DNA of 60,000 nt, taken from the NCBI GenBank assembly GCA_014529385.2, contig CM043954.1, positions 94,633,247 through 94,693,246 of the forward strand. Direction: 5' to 3'. The notes beneath the pieces were generated by a model that made no database searches, was not told where the DNA came from, and was given only the letters and a program-made list of their open reading frames with translations. Origin of the DNA: Adiantum capillus-veneris (lineage: Eukaryota > Streptophyta > Polypodiopsida > Polypodiales > Pteridaceae). This document shows, in pieces, positions 23,504-35,623 of this stretch. The position numbers and the translations under genes were made by a program. The stretch's first letter is position 1, and every line of letters begins with the position of its first letter.

Positions 23504-23911
23504 TTACTGTGAGATAGAGATAGCATCCTTAATCTTTTGGAAAGATTCTTGTAGGTCTCGGCTATACTCATCTGCAACGAAGATCTTCCCATGTACCTTA
23601 AGTAGCAAGGGACTTTTTGATCTTCCCTCAATTACCTCGAAAGGTGCTTTTCCCGTGGAAGTATGTACAGTGTTATTGTAAGCATACTCCACTAAGGGTA
23701 AGTACCTCTCCCATTGGGATCTTTGATCTACTTCCATTACATAGGCTTTTAGTAGATTGACAATGGTTAGGTTAGCTATTTCACTTTGTCCATCCGTTTG
23801 TGGATGATAGGCCGAAGAGAAGTTTAGACTTGTCCCTAAATTCTCAAAGAGACCCTTCCACAAATTACTGGTCATTCTAGGATCTCTATCCGACACTATG
23901 GACATTGGCAA
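23504..23911 (-). pseudogene. chromovirus integrase catalytic core, second part
   Basis: 136 codons containing IVSDRDPRMTSNLWKGLF, with the second catalytic Asp, and SAYHPQTDGQSEIANLTIVN, with the catalytic Glu in the position usual for DGQ(T/S)E. Then LVEYAYNNTVHTSTGKAPFE, a hallmark of gypsy integrases. It is separated from the upstream ORF by a single TGA-type break at about 23930 in an otherwise continuous frame. Confidence 0.88.
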
Positions 23912-23932
23912 GCCATGGTACTTGAAAATTTG

Positions 23933-25153
23933 TCAAATGAAGAGGGTTGCCATTTGATGGGCTTTGATTGTCTTTTTGACAGGTATAAAATGAGCTTGTT
24001 TACTGAACCTGTCTACTATCGTCCATATTCCCGTATTCCCATGGATAGACTTAGGCAATCCAAAGATAAAATTCATGGATATGCTCTCCCATGGTGAATT
24101 AGGGATTGGCAAGGGTTGAAGCAATCCAAGTTGCTTCCCTCTATCAAATTTTGTCTTTTGGCATACCACACATTTAGAAACATACTCTTGTATGTTCACT
24201 TTCATGGTAGGCCAATAGAAATATGTTTCAATTCCCTTTAAGGTAGACTGAATCCCTCTATGCCCCGCATAAGGTGGAGCATGAGATTCATACATTACTT
24301 TCTCATGTAGTGAGTTAGTAACGCATAGTCTATTTCCATAGAGAAGATAACCATCTTGTAAGGTAAATGGTTCTTCTTTCTTCCCTAATGTAAGGGCTGA
24401 AATCACATCTTTAAAATCGGGATCAATAGAGTACTCATCTACCATTGAAGATAGATCATTGTGATTTGCTATCGAAACCACATTCATTCTCGGCCGTCTT
24501 GAGAGTGCATCAGCTACTTGATTATGCTTGCCAGAAATGTGAGCAATATGAAAATGAAATTGCGAAAGGAAATTTTCCCACCTCATTTTTTTGTCGGAGA
24601 GCTTGGTTTGCATCATGAAGTACTTAAGAATTTGGTGATCCGTTCGCTGAATGAAAGGAGTCCCCAATAAATAGTGCTTCCATGAGTCTAAGGCATGTAG
24701 AACTGCAAGGACTTCCTTTTCATATATGCCTAGAGCTTGCTCAATTGGGTCGAGCCTTCGACTCTCATAGCCTATGGCATGCCCTTCTTGGAGTAAAACA
24801 GCTCCAAGGCAATCATCACAAGCATCACATTGGACCTCAAATGGTTTTGAGAGATCCGGTAGTGTAAGCACAGGTTGAGAGATAAGGTTTTCTTTAAGCT
24901 TTTCGAAAGCATTGTTCTCCTTAGCAGACCATGTATACCTAATGCTTTTCTTTGTTAGGTCATGTAATGGTCCCACAATTTGTGAGAACTTTTCTATGAA
25001 GTGTCTATAGTATGCACACATACCTATAAAGCTTCTTAGTTCATGAAGATTCCTTGGCTTAGGCCATCCTTTTATTACCTCTAACTTAGATGGATCCATT
25101 TGGATGCCATCTTGAGAGATAATATGACCTAAATATTGAATCTCTTGCAACAA
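23933..25153 (-). pseudogene. chromovirus RT end, RNase H and integrase N-part
   Basis: 406 open codons. RT thumb (EIQYLGHIISQDGIQMDPSK, RSFIGMCAYYRHFIEKFS) leads to RNase H (FEVQCDACDDCLGAVLLQEG, YEKEVLAVLHALDSWKHYL, QRTDHQILKYF, HISGKHNQVADALSRR). Next is the integrase zinc site (HAPPYAGHRGIQSTLKGI, CVVCQKT) and the start of the core. The first catalytic Asp, normally in the 'MDF' motif, is Asn here (SISMNFIFGLPK). A stop near 23930 ends the frame. Upstream, two stops (near 25248 and 25210) separate it from the RT palm. Confidence 0.92.
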
Positions 25154-25249
25154 AAAATCACTTTTCTTTCGATTAACATAAAGTTTATTCTCTCTTAAAA
25201 CTTGAAATATTACCTAGAGGTGTTGCTTGTGTTCCTCCAATGAATTAGA

Positions 25250-27127
25250 CTAGATGATAATATCATCAAAGAACACTCCAGTGAAGGTTCGATGAGGCTT
25301 GAACAGCTTCTCCATCAAGCGGTTGAATGTGGTTGGTGCATTGGTCAAGCCAAAAGGCATGACAATGTATTCGTAAAGACCAAATGTGGTGCAAAATGCG
25401 GTCTTTACAATGTCTTGATCAACTATCCTTATTTGATGATAGCCACTTTTTAGGTCAATCCTACTGAAGTAGGTCGATCCTTGTAGCTTATCAAATAGGT
25501 CTTCTACCCATGGAACGGGAAACCTATTCTTGATAGTGATCCTATTTAGTGCTCTATAGTCGACACACATACGATATGTGTCGTCTTTATTTTGCACTAA
25601 TAGCACAGGTGAGAAAAATGGAGATGAGCTTGGCCTAACCATACCCTTCTCAACTAACTCATGCACTTTCCGCATAATCTCCTCTTGTTGAGCTTGAGAA
25701 ACTCTATAAGGAGGTTTGTTAGACGGTGAACTTCCTGGAAGAAGTTCGATTGCATGGTCATCATTACCTCGTTTAGGAGGTAGCTCACAAGGGATTTCGT
25801 CAATAAAAACATCTTGAAACCCCTTGAGAAAATTGGATAACTCTAATTCCTTTTGGTTGCTTTTATTTTCTTTTGCTAAAGCATTAGGTTCATTTTGAGA
25901 GTTTTTAACAAAAATCATGTACACGGAAATAGAGCTCTTTATTGACTTGTTGAAAGCTGGTGTATGTACAATGGGGATAGTGTTACCCATTTCCTTAGCA
26001 TCTATATACATGTCTTTTTCCCTAAACTTAAAGGAGATTCTCCTTTCAGGAAATTTAACATCGACAGCCAGGCGGTCAAACCATGGTGCCCCTAGGATTA
26101 CATCCTCATGCTTGAGAGGAGAGATAAAGAAGTCCTCTTTGTCCACATAGCCTTGGACATGAAGCCTCAATTTCCCAAATAAGGGAGTGACTGAAGCTTC
26201 TTGCCCCTTGAAGGCACTGTCTGCGGGTAGGAAATCTCCCATCTCGTAGGATTGTATGCCTAGCTTGGTGGCTAACTCCATAGATATAAAATTGTGAGTA
26301 GAACCAGGGTCAAAGAGAATAAAAGCATCATGTTCTCTTACCTTTCCCCAAGCATGGCATAGAGGAGATCCTTTGTGGTGAGTTTGGTGAGTCTCCTCCT
26401 CTTGGATTTCAACCAAGGAAGCTCTAGGAGGATCTTGGCGGTTGTTCTTTTGGGGACAAGCGCGGTACGCATGCCCTTGTTCGTCGCACTTGAAACACCG
26501 GTTATCCTTACGATAACACTCAATCTCTTCAGAAGAGAGTTTATTCTTACCTTTGTAAACTCCCTTCTCTTTAGCTTTGTTGGAGTTGCCCTTAGGAGAC
26601 TTTTGGACATTGTCCTTCCTCTTAGGCTCATTGGAACCCTTGTTTTCCGCGGGCTTATTATTTCTTTTAGCCCCCGTTTGGAAATTGATTCGAGAGGCCA
26701 CCATAGTATGGTGTATTACCGCCAATATGGTACGTGGCCTTTCGAAGTTGAAATACTCCGCCATTTCTTCGGTTAAGCCCGCACAAAATTGTTGCTTTTG
26801 CTCTCCAAAATCCAACTTTTTGAAGACAGTGGCTTTGAGTTGTAGGTCCCAAAACTTGTCTACATATTTTTGGATGGATTCATTGGGAAAGAGCTTTAAG
26901 ATTCGCCATTCGGTGAGTACTTTGTCTTTGGCATCGGTGGCCAAAAACTGCTTCATAATGGAAGCTATTAAAGCTTTCCATGTTCGTGGAGCTTCACTGT
27001 TGGCTCGTAGGCTAGACCACCATTGCCTGGCGGACTTTTGAAAGTGCATAGCTACATGGCGTAGCTTAGAGGACTCCGTGAAGCCCTCATCTCCAAACTC
27101 CGCATCGAGCTGTTGGATAAAGGCCAA
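25250..27127 (-). pseudogene. chromovirus gag, protease and RT
   Basis: 625 open codons. The gag capsid-type domain (PF03732; HFQKSARQWWSSL, TWKALIASIMKQFL, GLTEEMAEYFNFERPRT) is followed by a perfect CCHC knuckle, CFKCDEQGHAYRAC. The protease reads ILFDPGSTHNFIS, with Pro where the D-S/T-G triad usually has Ser or Thr. RT follows with VDYRALNRITIKNRFPVP, IDLKSGYHQIRI, FGLTNAPTTFNRLM and FFDDI, both catalytic Asp present. The frame ends in a stop immediately after FFDDIII. Known function: particle formation and reverse transcription in the cytoplasm. The start shown is only the first Met; homologous sequence continues upstream. Confidence 0.93.
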
Positions 27128-27439
27128 GATTTTGTCCGTAGCACCAAAGGTACCATCATAGGTAAGGAAAGAGATGCTCTTCCCTCCCTCTTTGAATTTC
27201 TTCAGCTTGGACGACCTCTTCCATGCGGCATAGGATTTCCTATGGCCTCTTATTTTTTATGGTTCAAAGGTTGCACCATCACTTTCTTCAGAAGGTGAAG
27301 AATTTCAAGAAGGTGGAGAAGAGGGTGACCTCTTTCTCGCCTTTTTCTTGTCTTGATCTTTGTCGTCTTCACCATCGCTTTCATAAGAGGAAGAGGATGA
27401 AGAAGATGGAGAAGAGGTTGTCCTCTTTCTTGCCTTTTT
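27128..27439 (-). pseudogene. chromovirus gag, connecting part with stops
   Basis: The minus strand continues the gag sequence (a Ser/Lys/Arg-rich stretch with SYESDGEDDKDQDKKK, then AWKRSSKLKKFKEGGKS and YDGTFGATDKI) but with stops near 27440 and in the ~27300-27260 region, so the two gag ORFs are not joined. Confidence 0.7.
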
Positions 27440-27943
27440 CTACTCTTGCTTTTTATCATCCCTCTTTGAATTGTGGTGAGGAGAAGAATACGATGGTCTT
27501 CTCCGCTTTGGTGGTGATGGAGAGCATTTAGCCCACCGTCTTCGCGGAGCCATCTCCGCCGAGGTGGCGGGAGACTCGCTTCTTTCTCGTTCCTTCGGTG
27601 GAGGCTCTTGAGTTCTCCTTTGGGAAGGAGATGCATCATCAAGAAGTAAATTCTTGAGCCCTTCATATGGATTCTCTTCTTCTTCCTGAATCGGAGAGAG
27701 ACCTCTTTTGGTAGTCTCACAAGGAGGCTTCCTAGGTGTTCTCTCGTCATGGTGATGAGCTTGGAGAATCCCATGAGCACGGAGTTGCCATTGCACTTCA
27801 CTTTGGAGAGATGGATTGCCCATGGCTTGTTGAAGCCTAAAAACAAGATAGTTAACAAGCATTGAAGCATCATTAGTAGCTTGCTCATGAGCAAAATCAA
27901 AGTTATCAACATTAATTTCACTCTCTTTACTATTGTCAGCCAT
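27440..27943 (-). pseudogene. chromovirus gag, N-terminal part
   Basis: 168 codons starting MADNSKESEINVDNFDFAHE, about 420 bp downstream of the 5' LTR in element orientation, the position expected for a gag start. The sequence is acidic at first, then rich in Arg, Ser and Pro (TPRKPPCETTKRGLSPIQEE, SPPKRRRPSYSSP). It ends at a TAG, after which the similar-composition stretch continues out to 27128. No domain is recognised in this part, which is normal for chromovirus gag N-termini. Confidence 0.8.
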
Positions 27944-28352
27944 TCTAACAACTTTTAGGTGTAAACTTTTTTTTTAAAGGTGTACTTTGGTACTTCAAGC
28001 CCTAATTGCTACTCCTCTTTACCCCTTTAGAAAAAGCACTCAAGCTACTGTACCCACGGCTCGAATACCATTAATTGCAAGGAATAGAAGAGAGGGTCTT
28101 TCGACACCAAAACAGCACCGGCTCCTGTCGAGCTTCTAATAGCTCAATAGTGGTTAAGCCATAGGCAAGCCCCATAGGACTCCACTATTAAGACTATAGC
28201 TCTCAACGGTGATGCCCCGTTAACTGCACAAAGGCAGGCGCACTGCAAGGCTGAAAAATCCCTATTCTACTTACTCACAGGCAATTAATAATACCAACCA
28301 TTTGTAGCTAGCTTGAGGACCTCCCTTCTTGAGAAAGAAAAGAGAAACCTTG

Positions 28353-28366
28353 TGCTTTGATAGCAA
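28353..28366 (-). other. primer-binding site of the chromovirus
   Basis: On the minus strand TTGCTATCAAAGCA directly follows the 5' LTR. It resembles the initiator-Met tRNA complement TGGTATCAGAGC with a few mismatches. Confidence 0.7.
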
Positions 28367-29951
28367 TGTAACATTTAATGGCCTAATAACTTGTGTGTAG
28401 CGGAAATGAGCATGAACATAGTGGGCATTTCATTAGAATAGATTCCTAATGAGAATTACAAGAGTGCTTGGGTGGAGAGAGCAACAAAAAGCATAACATT
28501 TAGTTAGATTGCATCGACAATACTTTCAAAAGAGAGAGAAATTAAGCTAATGACAACAGTTGAGGACCGGATTTGCATGGAGCCGGTCCCCCCTCCAAAA
28601 GGCTTTGTATTATGGTTTCTCCCATCAAGAGAGACATTGTACAATACAATTCTTTGTGTTCCTTCAAGACTAGCTAGTGCAATGAAGATGAAAGCTTCAT
28701 GCACTAAGAAAACACAACTTGAATTATCCCCGTTCTCAGACCCAAGACCTCACACACCTTCGAAGATGGTGAGAGCTAGCAGGGTATGAGAGAAGATTGA
28801 GAGGAAGAAGGAGTATCTTATGAGAAAGATGTACATCTCCTCACATAATCACTCATATTATCATAGATTAGCTTAGTAATTATCTTGGTAGAGGAGATGA
28901 GCATGCATTGAAGCTTGGCTCTTGGTTGGATTTTCATCCACATGCCAAGAGTGTGTTGATGTAGGCTTCTATCTCACAAGCTTGGAGTAGGTGATGAGCT
29001 CTCCATTAAAACTTGGGAAGAGATAGTCTTCTCTTTCTTCACACATGAGATTGTGTGAGTGTGTGTGTGTGATAATGCCTTGCAAAAATCAGCCCCCTCT
29101 CTCTCTTGGGCGAGCCCTCTTGCTATTTGCTCTTGTTGAGCCCTCATTGGCTCTCCCCAAGTCAAACAAGCCAATGACTATTCAGCAGCATAAATGATAG
29201 CCTTCCGACATGTGTCCCCCTTTCCCCTTTTGTGAGAGCTTTAGGTATTAAATAATTAAACTAAACTCTCATTGGACCCCTTTGCCTCCTGGTCAATAGG
29301 AATCAGGCAAGCCATTGGGCTCCTGAATGCTCATTGGACCCCTTCTGAGACTGCCCAATAGTCTTCTACGAGACTTAATTCTCATTGGTTTCTTTTATTA
29401 AATGTTTTTAAATTAATTAAACTTTATTTACTCTAGCTTAATTCTCATCGGTCCACTTCAAGGGTCATCCACTAGAAACTAGGCACACCTTGTGGGCATC
29501 TGGCCTAGGGAGCTGACATGTGTCCCTCCTTTCCTTTCTGTAAAGGGAGCCTGTGTGTGTGTGTGTGTGTGGCTTTCTCTCTCATCCCCTAGAAGAAGGG
29601 CTCGCCCCCTCCCATGTAGGGATATGTGTTGACTTTGGAGAGCACACAAAGCATCCAATTCCCCCTAAGCTTTAACCCTTTGGACATAACCTTTGAATTT
29701 TGGAACCTTAGCATTTTGGAAGTCTTAATGGGCTGAACCTTAGGGTCTTTTTAGCCCATTGTTGCACATGGCTCTTTTGCAGATGTCCCCCCCTTTGGAT
29801 CCCTATTTTCCCTCCTTTGGATCCCTACTGTGGCCGGTCTGCTAGCTTGACCAATATTCTAGCCTTTTCTCCCCTGGCACTTCCCCACATTAAATGATCA
29901 GTTTAATATGAGAAAATCATTTAGGAGAATTAGATATTGATAATTATGACA
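28367..29951 (-). repeat. 5' LTR of the chromovirus
   Basis: 1585 bp, nearly identical to 21066-22637. Differences include a 12-13 bp insertion near 28874 and single-base changes such as GAGAATTACAAGAG versus GAGAATTTCAAGAG. Confidence 0.95.
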
Positions 29952-31631
29952 TGGTGCCTCTCTTCCCAAAAAGCCATCGCGTAACACATATTCTATGGAA
30001 GAGACGCTTAATGACCTTCGTAGATTCGCTTCTTCAATGAGGGCGCCCAGTGTGCATTAAGTCTAGGTCCACATGTGACACATGCTCTATATCCACTTGT
30101 TTGAATCCCTGCATGTATACATATGACAATAGATAAGCTTGAGAAAAACCAAGATTTACAGTGTTTGAGCTTGAGTGTAAATCATCTGACTCGCATTCTG
30201 TTAGTCCGGGATAGTCATGCATGGTCCACATTAGATTGCATGATCCACATTAGAATGCCTCTGATCAAAGCATTCTGTCGACCTGTGTGTCGGCTCATAT
30301 CCACCACTTCTATGTCAATTCACAATTGTTGTAGATCTTCCAATAGTGGCTGGCATCCATATTCTTCACTATATACCACCCCGGCACAATCAAGCTTAGC
30401 CACAGGTGCCACTTCTTGGTAGTCAACCACGGGGAAATGTTGTAGTTGGCGATGACAACAGGCCATACACTGTAAGATGTTGATCTCTGACCAAATGGAT
30501 TTACACCATCCATAGCCAGGCCTAGGTGCAAATTTCGAGCTTCCTTCGCAAAATCTGGCCATGTTTCGTCTATATGGTTCCAGTCTGCGCAATCTATAAG
30601 AATCCGTAGCACACCATCCAAAGATTTATTCCCCTCATGCCATGATGCTAGGGTGGCCATGGACTTACATTTGAAGAAATTCTTGATGCGAGGAAGAAGA
30701 TAAAAATGTCGCAAACCCTTTTGTGGAATTTTTGTTTCGTGGCGATCTACTCGATATCTCTCGGAATCACATTTTGGACACTTCTCCATGTCTATGTATT
30801 CCCCTCTAAAAAGAACGCAGTCATTAGGACAAGCGTGAATCAAATTGTAGTCCACCCCCAAGTTTTGCAAGATCTTTCTTGCTTCCTGTCTGGAATCTGG
30901 CCTCACATTATCAGCTGGTAGTATGTGCTCTTTGAGCAATCTACACAACAAAAAAATGCGGTACACTTGTGTAAGTAATCTATCTAATCATTATACATCT
31001 ATAATTTTTTTAAAAGTAAACACATTGTAGTAGATCACCTGAAAAGTGTTGTGATGCTAGTGTCACTCCATCCAAACTTTGCCTGCATGTTGGGAAAAAT
31101 TAGGAGCGCCTTCAATTTAGACACACATGCTCCATCATACAATGGCGTATCGGCTTCACTTTTCATATCATCATAGATAAGCCTTTCTGAATCCATGCTC
31201 GTCTCAATCATTTCACCAATCTCGGGCTCAAACATTGCCACGTTAGGAATGTGGTCTACATGATCATCCTCTGAGCTGTTAGAGGCTACATCTTGTGACC
31301 TCACGTATGTTGCTTGACCAAAGCGCCTACGAACACGTCTATTGGGTTGCAAGATTGCTGCCTATTGGCCAGCGTCAGAGTCGGACGAGTTATAATTGGC
31401 AACAACCTGATCTATAATAGATAGATTGAACTTGCCAAATTTGCCAACGTGCTGCAAAGAAACACGTCTTGTCCATCGCACAGTATGCTTGCATGGATTA
31501 CAAGGACATAAGATCCTTGTTGAGAGATAGGTGTTTTGGTTGGACGGCCCCACATCCTCGTCACTACTCATAATGAAGGTAAAAACCTTATAACATGGAC
31601 ATAAATTTAATCTTCTATTGGCATCCTCCAT
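29952..31631 (-). pseudogene. CACTA Tnp2 transposase, 5' portion
   Basis: From 31631 on the minus strand: a transposase-associated domain (PF13963-like; ILCPCNPCKHTVRWTRR), an acidic linker (31352-31035), a consensus-like donor CAG/GTGATC near 31040 and an acceptor TGTTGTGTAG near 30947. The next segment (218 open codons to 30310) is the Tnp2 core: LLKEHILPADNVRPDSRQEA, YNLIHACPNDCVLFRGEY, CPKCDSERY, DETWPDFAKEARNLHLGLAM, DGVNPFGQRSTSYSVWPVV. Further on are degraded MHDYPGL and YEGH/SLP motifs. The protein would catalyse cut-and-paste transposition in the nucleus. Stops follow 30310, and the gene is cut at 29956 by the chromovirus. Confidence 0.92.
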
Positions 31632-31639
31632 CTTTTCTC

Positions 31640-32079
31640 TCTCTCTCTCTCTTTGTTCACAATGTAAACTACCTCACATTCTCTAGTCATGTCCAATATC
31701 CGGACACCTCGGTATAGAGGTACACGGAGATCAGAACCACCGGGTTATAATCTTGTCTTTATTGGTCAATGCCTATATTTGTGTGTACGAGAAATCTACA
31801 CACCCACGTCTACATGATAGTGCATGTAGTGGACAAAACCCCTTTGCCTCTTCTCTAGTTGTAGCAATTCACAACATCTTAACATCTCTTCACAGCAGAT
31901 CTTTGTTTGCGGGATCACTTAGCACATTACATGTTGGCCTCCAATCTCAGTATCATGCCGTTGAAAGCTTTCCAACTTAAGGTCGCATCCGTAGAGAGGA
32001 AGAGAGGGGTCACCATTCGCCTACCTCTAATTTTTTACCGTAATCCCAAAGGTAGACTTCAATATAAAAACTCAATCCA
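31640..32079. other. CACTA region upstream of Tnp2, no gene seen
   Basis: A short CT run near 31636-31655, then unassigned sequence. This is the promoter side of the minus-strand transposase gene. Weak frames at 31753-32104 show no motif. Confidence 0.5.
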
Positions 32080-32649
32080 AAATCTAATTTTAAATCTAAC
32101 CTAATTGAACATGTGGTGATTCGCAGTTAATTGAATATGGTTAGTGTGTGATTTAATAGGTGTCAGATTCTGATGGGAATATAAATATTGATTAGTGCTT
32201 GCTCTTTGGGCAAAGTGCGCCTTCATTGACATGCATTAAAATCTAACCTAGATCTAATATAGTCTTAAATCTAGATCTAACATAATATTAAACTCAAAAT
32301 AAACCTAAATCTAATCTAATATTTAATCTAACCTAACCCTAAATGTAATCTAACTTAAATCTAAATTTAATCTAGTTAATCTTAAATCTTGTCTTAGTTC
32401 TAAATCATCTAATCTAATCTTAAACTCAACATAAACCTAGATCTAATCCAATCCTAAATCCTAAACCTAAATGTAATCTAAGTTAAATCTAACATAGCTG
32501 GCTAATCTTAAATCTTGCTCTAATTTTAAATCTAACCTAATCTTAATCTAACGTAAATCTAAATCTAACCTAATCTTAAACTCAACATGAATTTAAATAT
32601 AAATGTAATCTAACCTGATCTTAAATCTAATTTAAATCTTAACCTAATC

Positions 32650-32650
<1 letters not shown>
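32080..32650. repeat. degenerate AATCTAA-rich tract
   Basis: Dozens of variants of AAATCTAA, TCTAACCTAATC and TCTTAAATC fill this stretch in the same orientation but without a fixed period. It contains isolated AACCCTAAAT strings like a telomere repeat but no regular heptamer array. Confidence 0.8.
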
Positions 32651-33250
<600 letters not shown>

Positions 33251-33334
33251 GCGCGGGTTACCTCTTTCGCTTGAGCGCCAAAAACTCAGATTTGAGATCT
33301 AAGTTTTTGGTTCTCTCACTTTATTTTTTACCCA

Positions 33335-33475
33335 TGTCGGCGTGGCTATGGGCGTCACTATAGGCATCGCTATGCAACAAATAGAATAGCGACACCTATA
33401 GCGACGCCCATAGAGAGGCTCATAGAGACACCGTGGTTTTTCACTTTTGAGCATCGCATTGCGAGCGTCACTTAT
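33335..33475. repeat. right subterminal repeats of the CACTA element
   Basis: Copies of the same GCGACG/CGCTAT motif family as at the left end (GCATCGCTATGC, ATAGCGACACCTATAGCGAC, GTCACTTATG) within 160 bp of the right terminus. Confidence 0.8.
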
Positions 33476-33498
33476 GTGAAGTACCTCTTGTAGTGAGA

Positions 33499-34502
33499 CA
33501 ACTCGCTATGGTGGATCACACGATCACGAAGTCAAAACCAGTGATGGTAAAGACAAAGTAAAGGCCCCAATGAATGAGGATGTTCCACTTATCCCACAAA
33601 GTGATGTTATTGCTCATGAACAAATAGGAGACTTTTTTTTGTTCAACTGTATCATGAGTAGTTAGGAAGGAGAAAACTACCAAAACATTGGGCCAGTCCC
33701 AATTTGAAATCGCATCAATTGAACTTGTTAATTCTTTAAGTTGTATTAGTATGGAAGGATTGTTTGAGGATATACTGTCTAAAGTAGGAAAGAAATGTTT
33801 GCCTAGAAGGAAAACTCTTGAACCTTCTTCATTTAAAATCCTATACCGATATAGTCAAAACTCCCTTTGATATCGAGGGAGGAGGTCTTAGCGGAGTGAA
33901 CGCTAGAGCAGTGCATATGGATGCGCATATCTTGCAGGTTTGTGCCTAGAATGCAAGATGATACTTGCGGATTTGTACCTAGGTTGCAAGTTAGTCATTG
34001 TAGATTTGTGCCCAGATTTGTACCTAGGTTGCAAGTTAGTCATTGTAGATTTGTGCCCAGATTGCAGGACAATTTAGTTGTATGGGCAACTAAAGACACA
34101 AAGAGCAATAAACTCTCGCCAAGAGGGGTGAACTCTTGGGGTTGGGCTATTTTAATGAATTAGGGTCATATGTTGTTTCTCTTCTAGAAAAGATTGTTTT
34201 GGTGCCACTTTGATTATGCTAGAAGGTTGTCTTAACGAACTTGTGATGAAAAACCATAAAAAGGAACTTTGTGGATGAACAATCATGTTGGAGTAATTAT
34301 AAAACAAGCAAAATAAAGTATGGGTGTGGGGGTGGAATGTGGGGACTGGCTCAAGTTTCCAATCAAGTATGGGTTGTCTTGATTAGTCGAGAAACTCTCC
34401 GCTCCTCATTGATAGAAGAAGCGAAACTAAAGACTCATTGTGCCAAGAGTTGAGAAGTCCCAATTGTAAGTGCCTTTGAAAATTATGGGGAAGAAGGAAT
34501 TT
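33499..34502 (+). other. unassigned DNA, possible gene remnant
   Basis: Plus-strand frames look partly coding but belong to no family I recognise: an open stretch near 33505-33660 with KVKAPMNEDVPLIPQSD and HEQIGDFFLFNCIMSS, then frames at 33688-33870, 33921-34163 and 34271-34453 in other registers. The CACTA element lies directly upstream, so any gene would have been cut at 33498. I see no match for it to the left of the CACTA. Confidence 0.3.
33971..34060 (+). repeat. 45 bp tandem duplication
   Basis: The unit starting ATTTGTACCTAGGTTGCAAG occurs at 33971 and, identical, at 34016; partial diverged units flank both. Because 45 is a multiple of three, the open frame at 33921-34163 keeps its repeating FVPRLQVSHCR translation. 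Confidence 0.9.
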
Positions 34503-35623
34503 AGGGTTTCCCTCTTTTGGAAGGTTAAAATTATGAAAATTGCTAAATACAGCAGGTGTGTGCATATGATACCTTAGTCTATAGTCCTCAAGCTCTTCTT
34601 TTAATAGCAAGTTTCAGAATGAAATTCTAATAAGCCAAGATCAATTTAGACAATTAAACCTCATCCTAATGTTAATAGATTAAATCCTAAGTTTAAGGTA
34701 TGCTTATGTATGCATCTTCATGGGCATGTATGTGCATGTGTATATATGTGTATGTGTATGTATGTCCATAAATGACCCATGGCCATAGACCATCTCATAT
34801 GGTATGTTGAATCTAAGCATGGGGGCACTACATGAGGTGTATCACTCAACTGGGTAAAAGGGGACACCTCTAGTGGTAAGTGAGAGCCTTGTGACACCTC
34901 TACTTCTTTTGGCAAGAGGGGGCCAGCAAGGGAGGTATGGGAAATCCTTGGCCATCAAGCAACCCCAAACGTCTATATAAAGGGCATTCACACTTAATTT
35001 TAGACACACTTGAGAACACTTGGGAGAAGAGAGCTTTACTGCTATGGCAATTAGCTTGGTGGCTTCTACATCAAAGCTTTGAGAGATCAATAATTCCAAA
35101 TCACATTTGGAAACAGTAAATCTCATAGTTAACCAAGTTATTATCAATTTCTTCTCACAACTGGAATCCTTTTCAATTGTTGTCATATTAGTATTTAATT
35201 GGAATCCTATCCAATTATTACCATATTATTATTCAATTGGAATCCTTTACAATTGCTACTCTATTAACAAATCCTATACTCTTATTTACCTACTCTCAAT
35301 TAGAAATCAACAATCATTATACCTATTTTATGGTAATTTCAGGACGGGGTAGATTTCGACGAGACGGTCCCGTCTAGGTGGGTGTAAGCGCCTCAAAACT
35401 TTCTATTTTTGGACGAAAATGACAAAAAAGTAGACATTTCAGTTTTGAAAATCTTACAACAATATATTTATCATTAGCTCATCAGAGATGGAAAAACTAC
35501 CAAATATAGTAACCTTTTAAATATGACTAGAATAGCATGATATGTATTCCTTTACATGAGAATCCCCTCTCCAAGGGTAGCAGAGATATTACACTTATCT
35601 TATACATTGTCTCGCAACCAGGT
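34503..35623 (+). repeat. leader repeat, copy D
   Basis: Full-length leader with all landmarks: TTTCCCTCTTTTGGAAGG, TATGTATG stretch, TATA box, ATTGGAATCC series, GACGGTCCCGTC palindrome. No LTR of the 143 bp type found at 39972-40114 lies in front of it. Confidence 0.78.
34974..34981 (+). promoter_or_regulatory. TATA box in leader copy D
   Basis: TATATAAA followed by GGGCATTCACACTTAATTTT, as in copies A to C. Confidence 0.55.

Larger units (their letters stand above)
21066..29951 (-). mobile_element. 8.9 kb Ty3/gypsy chromovirus inserted in Tnp2
   Basis: LTRs of 1572 bp (21066-22637) and 1585 bp (28367-29951) flank a gag-pol on the minus strand. The target duplication TGGTG is perfect (21061-21065 and 29952-29956). 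Domain order is gag, protease, RT, RNase H, integrase, chromodomain, which places it among chromoviruses. The LTRs are very alike, with roughly a score of single-base differences and a small insertion by eye, so the insertion is younger than the host CACTA. The coding region carries several stops. Confidence 0.97.

Noticed and set aside
26375-27041. Plus-strand frames of 133 and 154 codons
   Set aside because: They run antisense to the well-supported gag ORF of the chromovirus and have no motif of their own.
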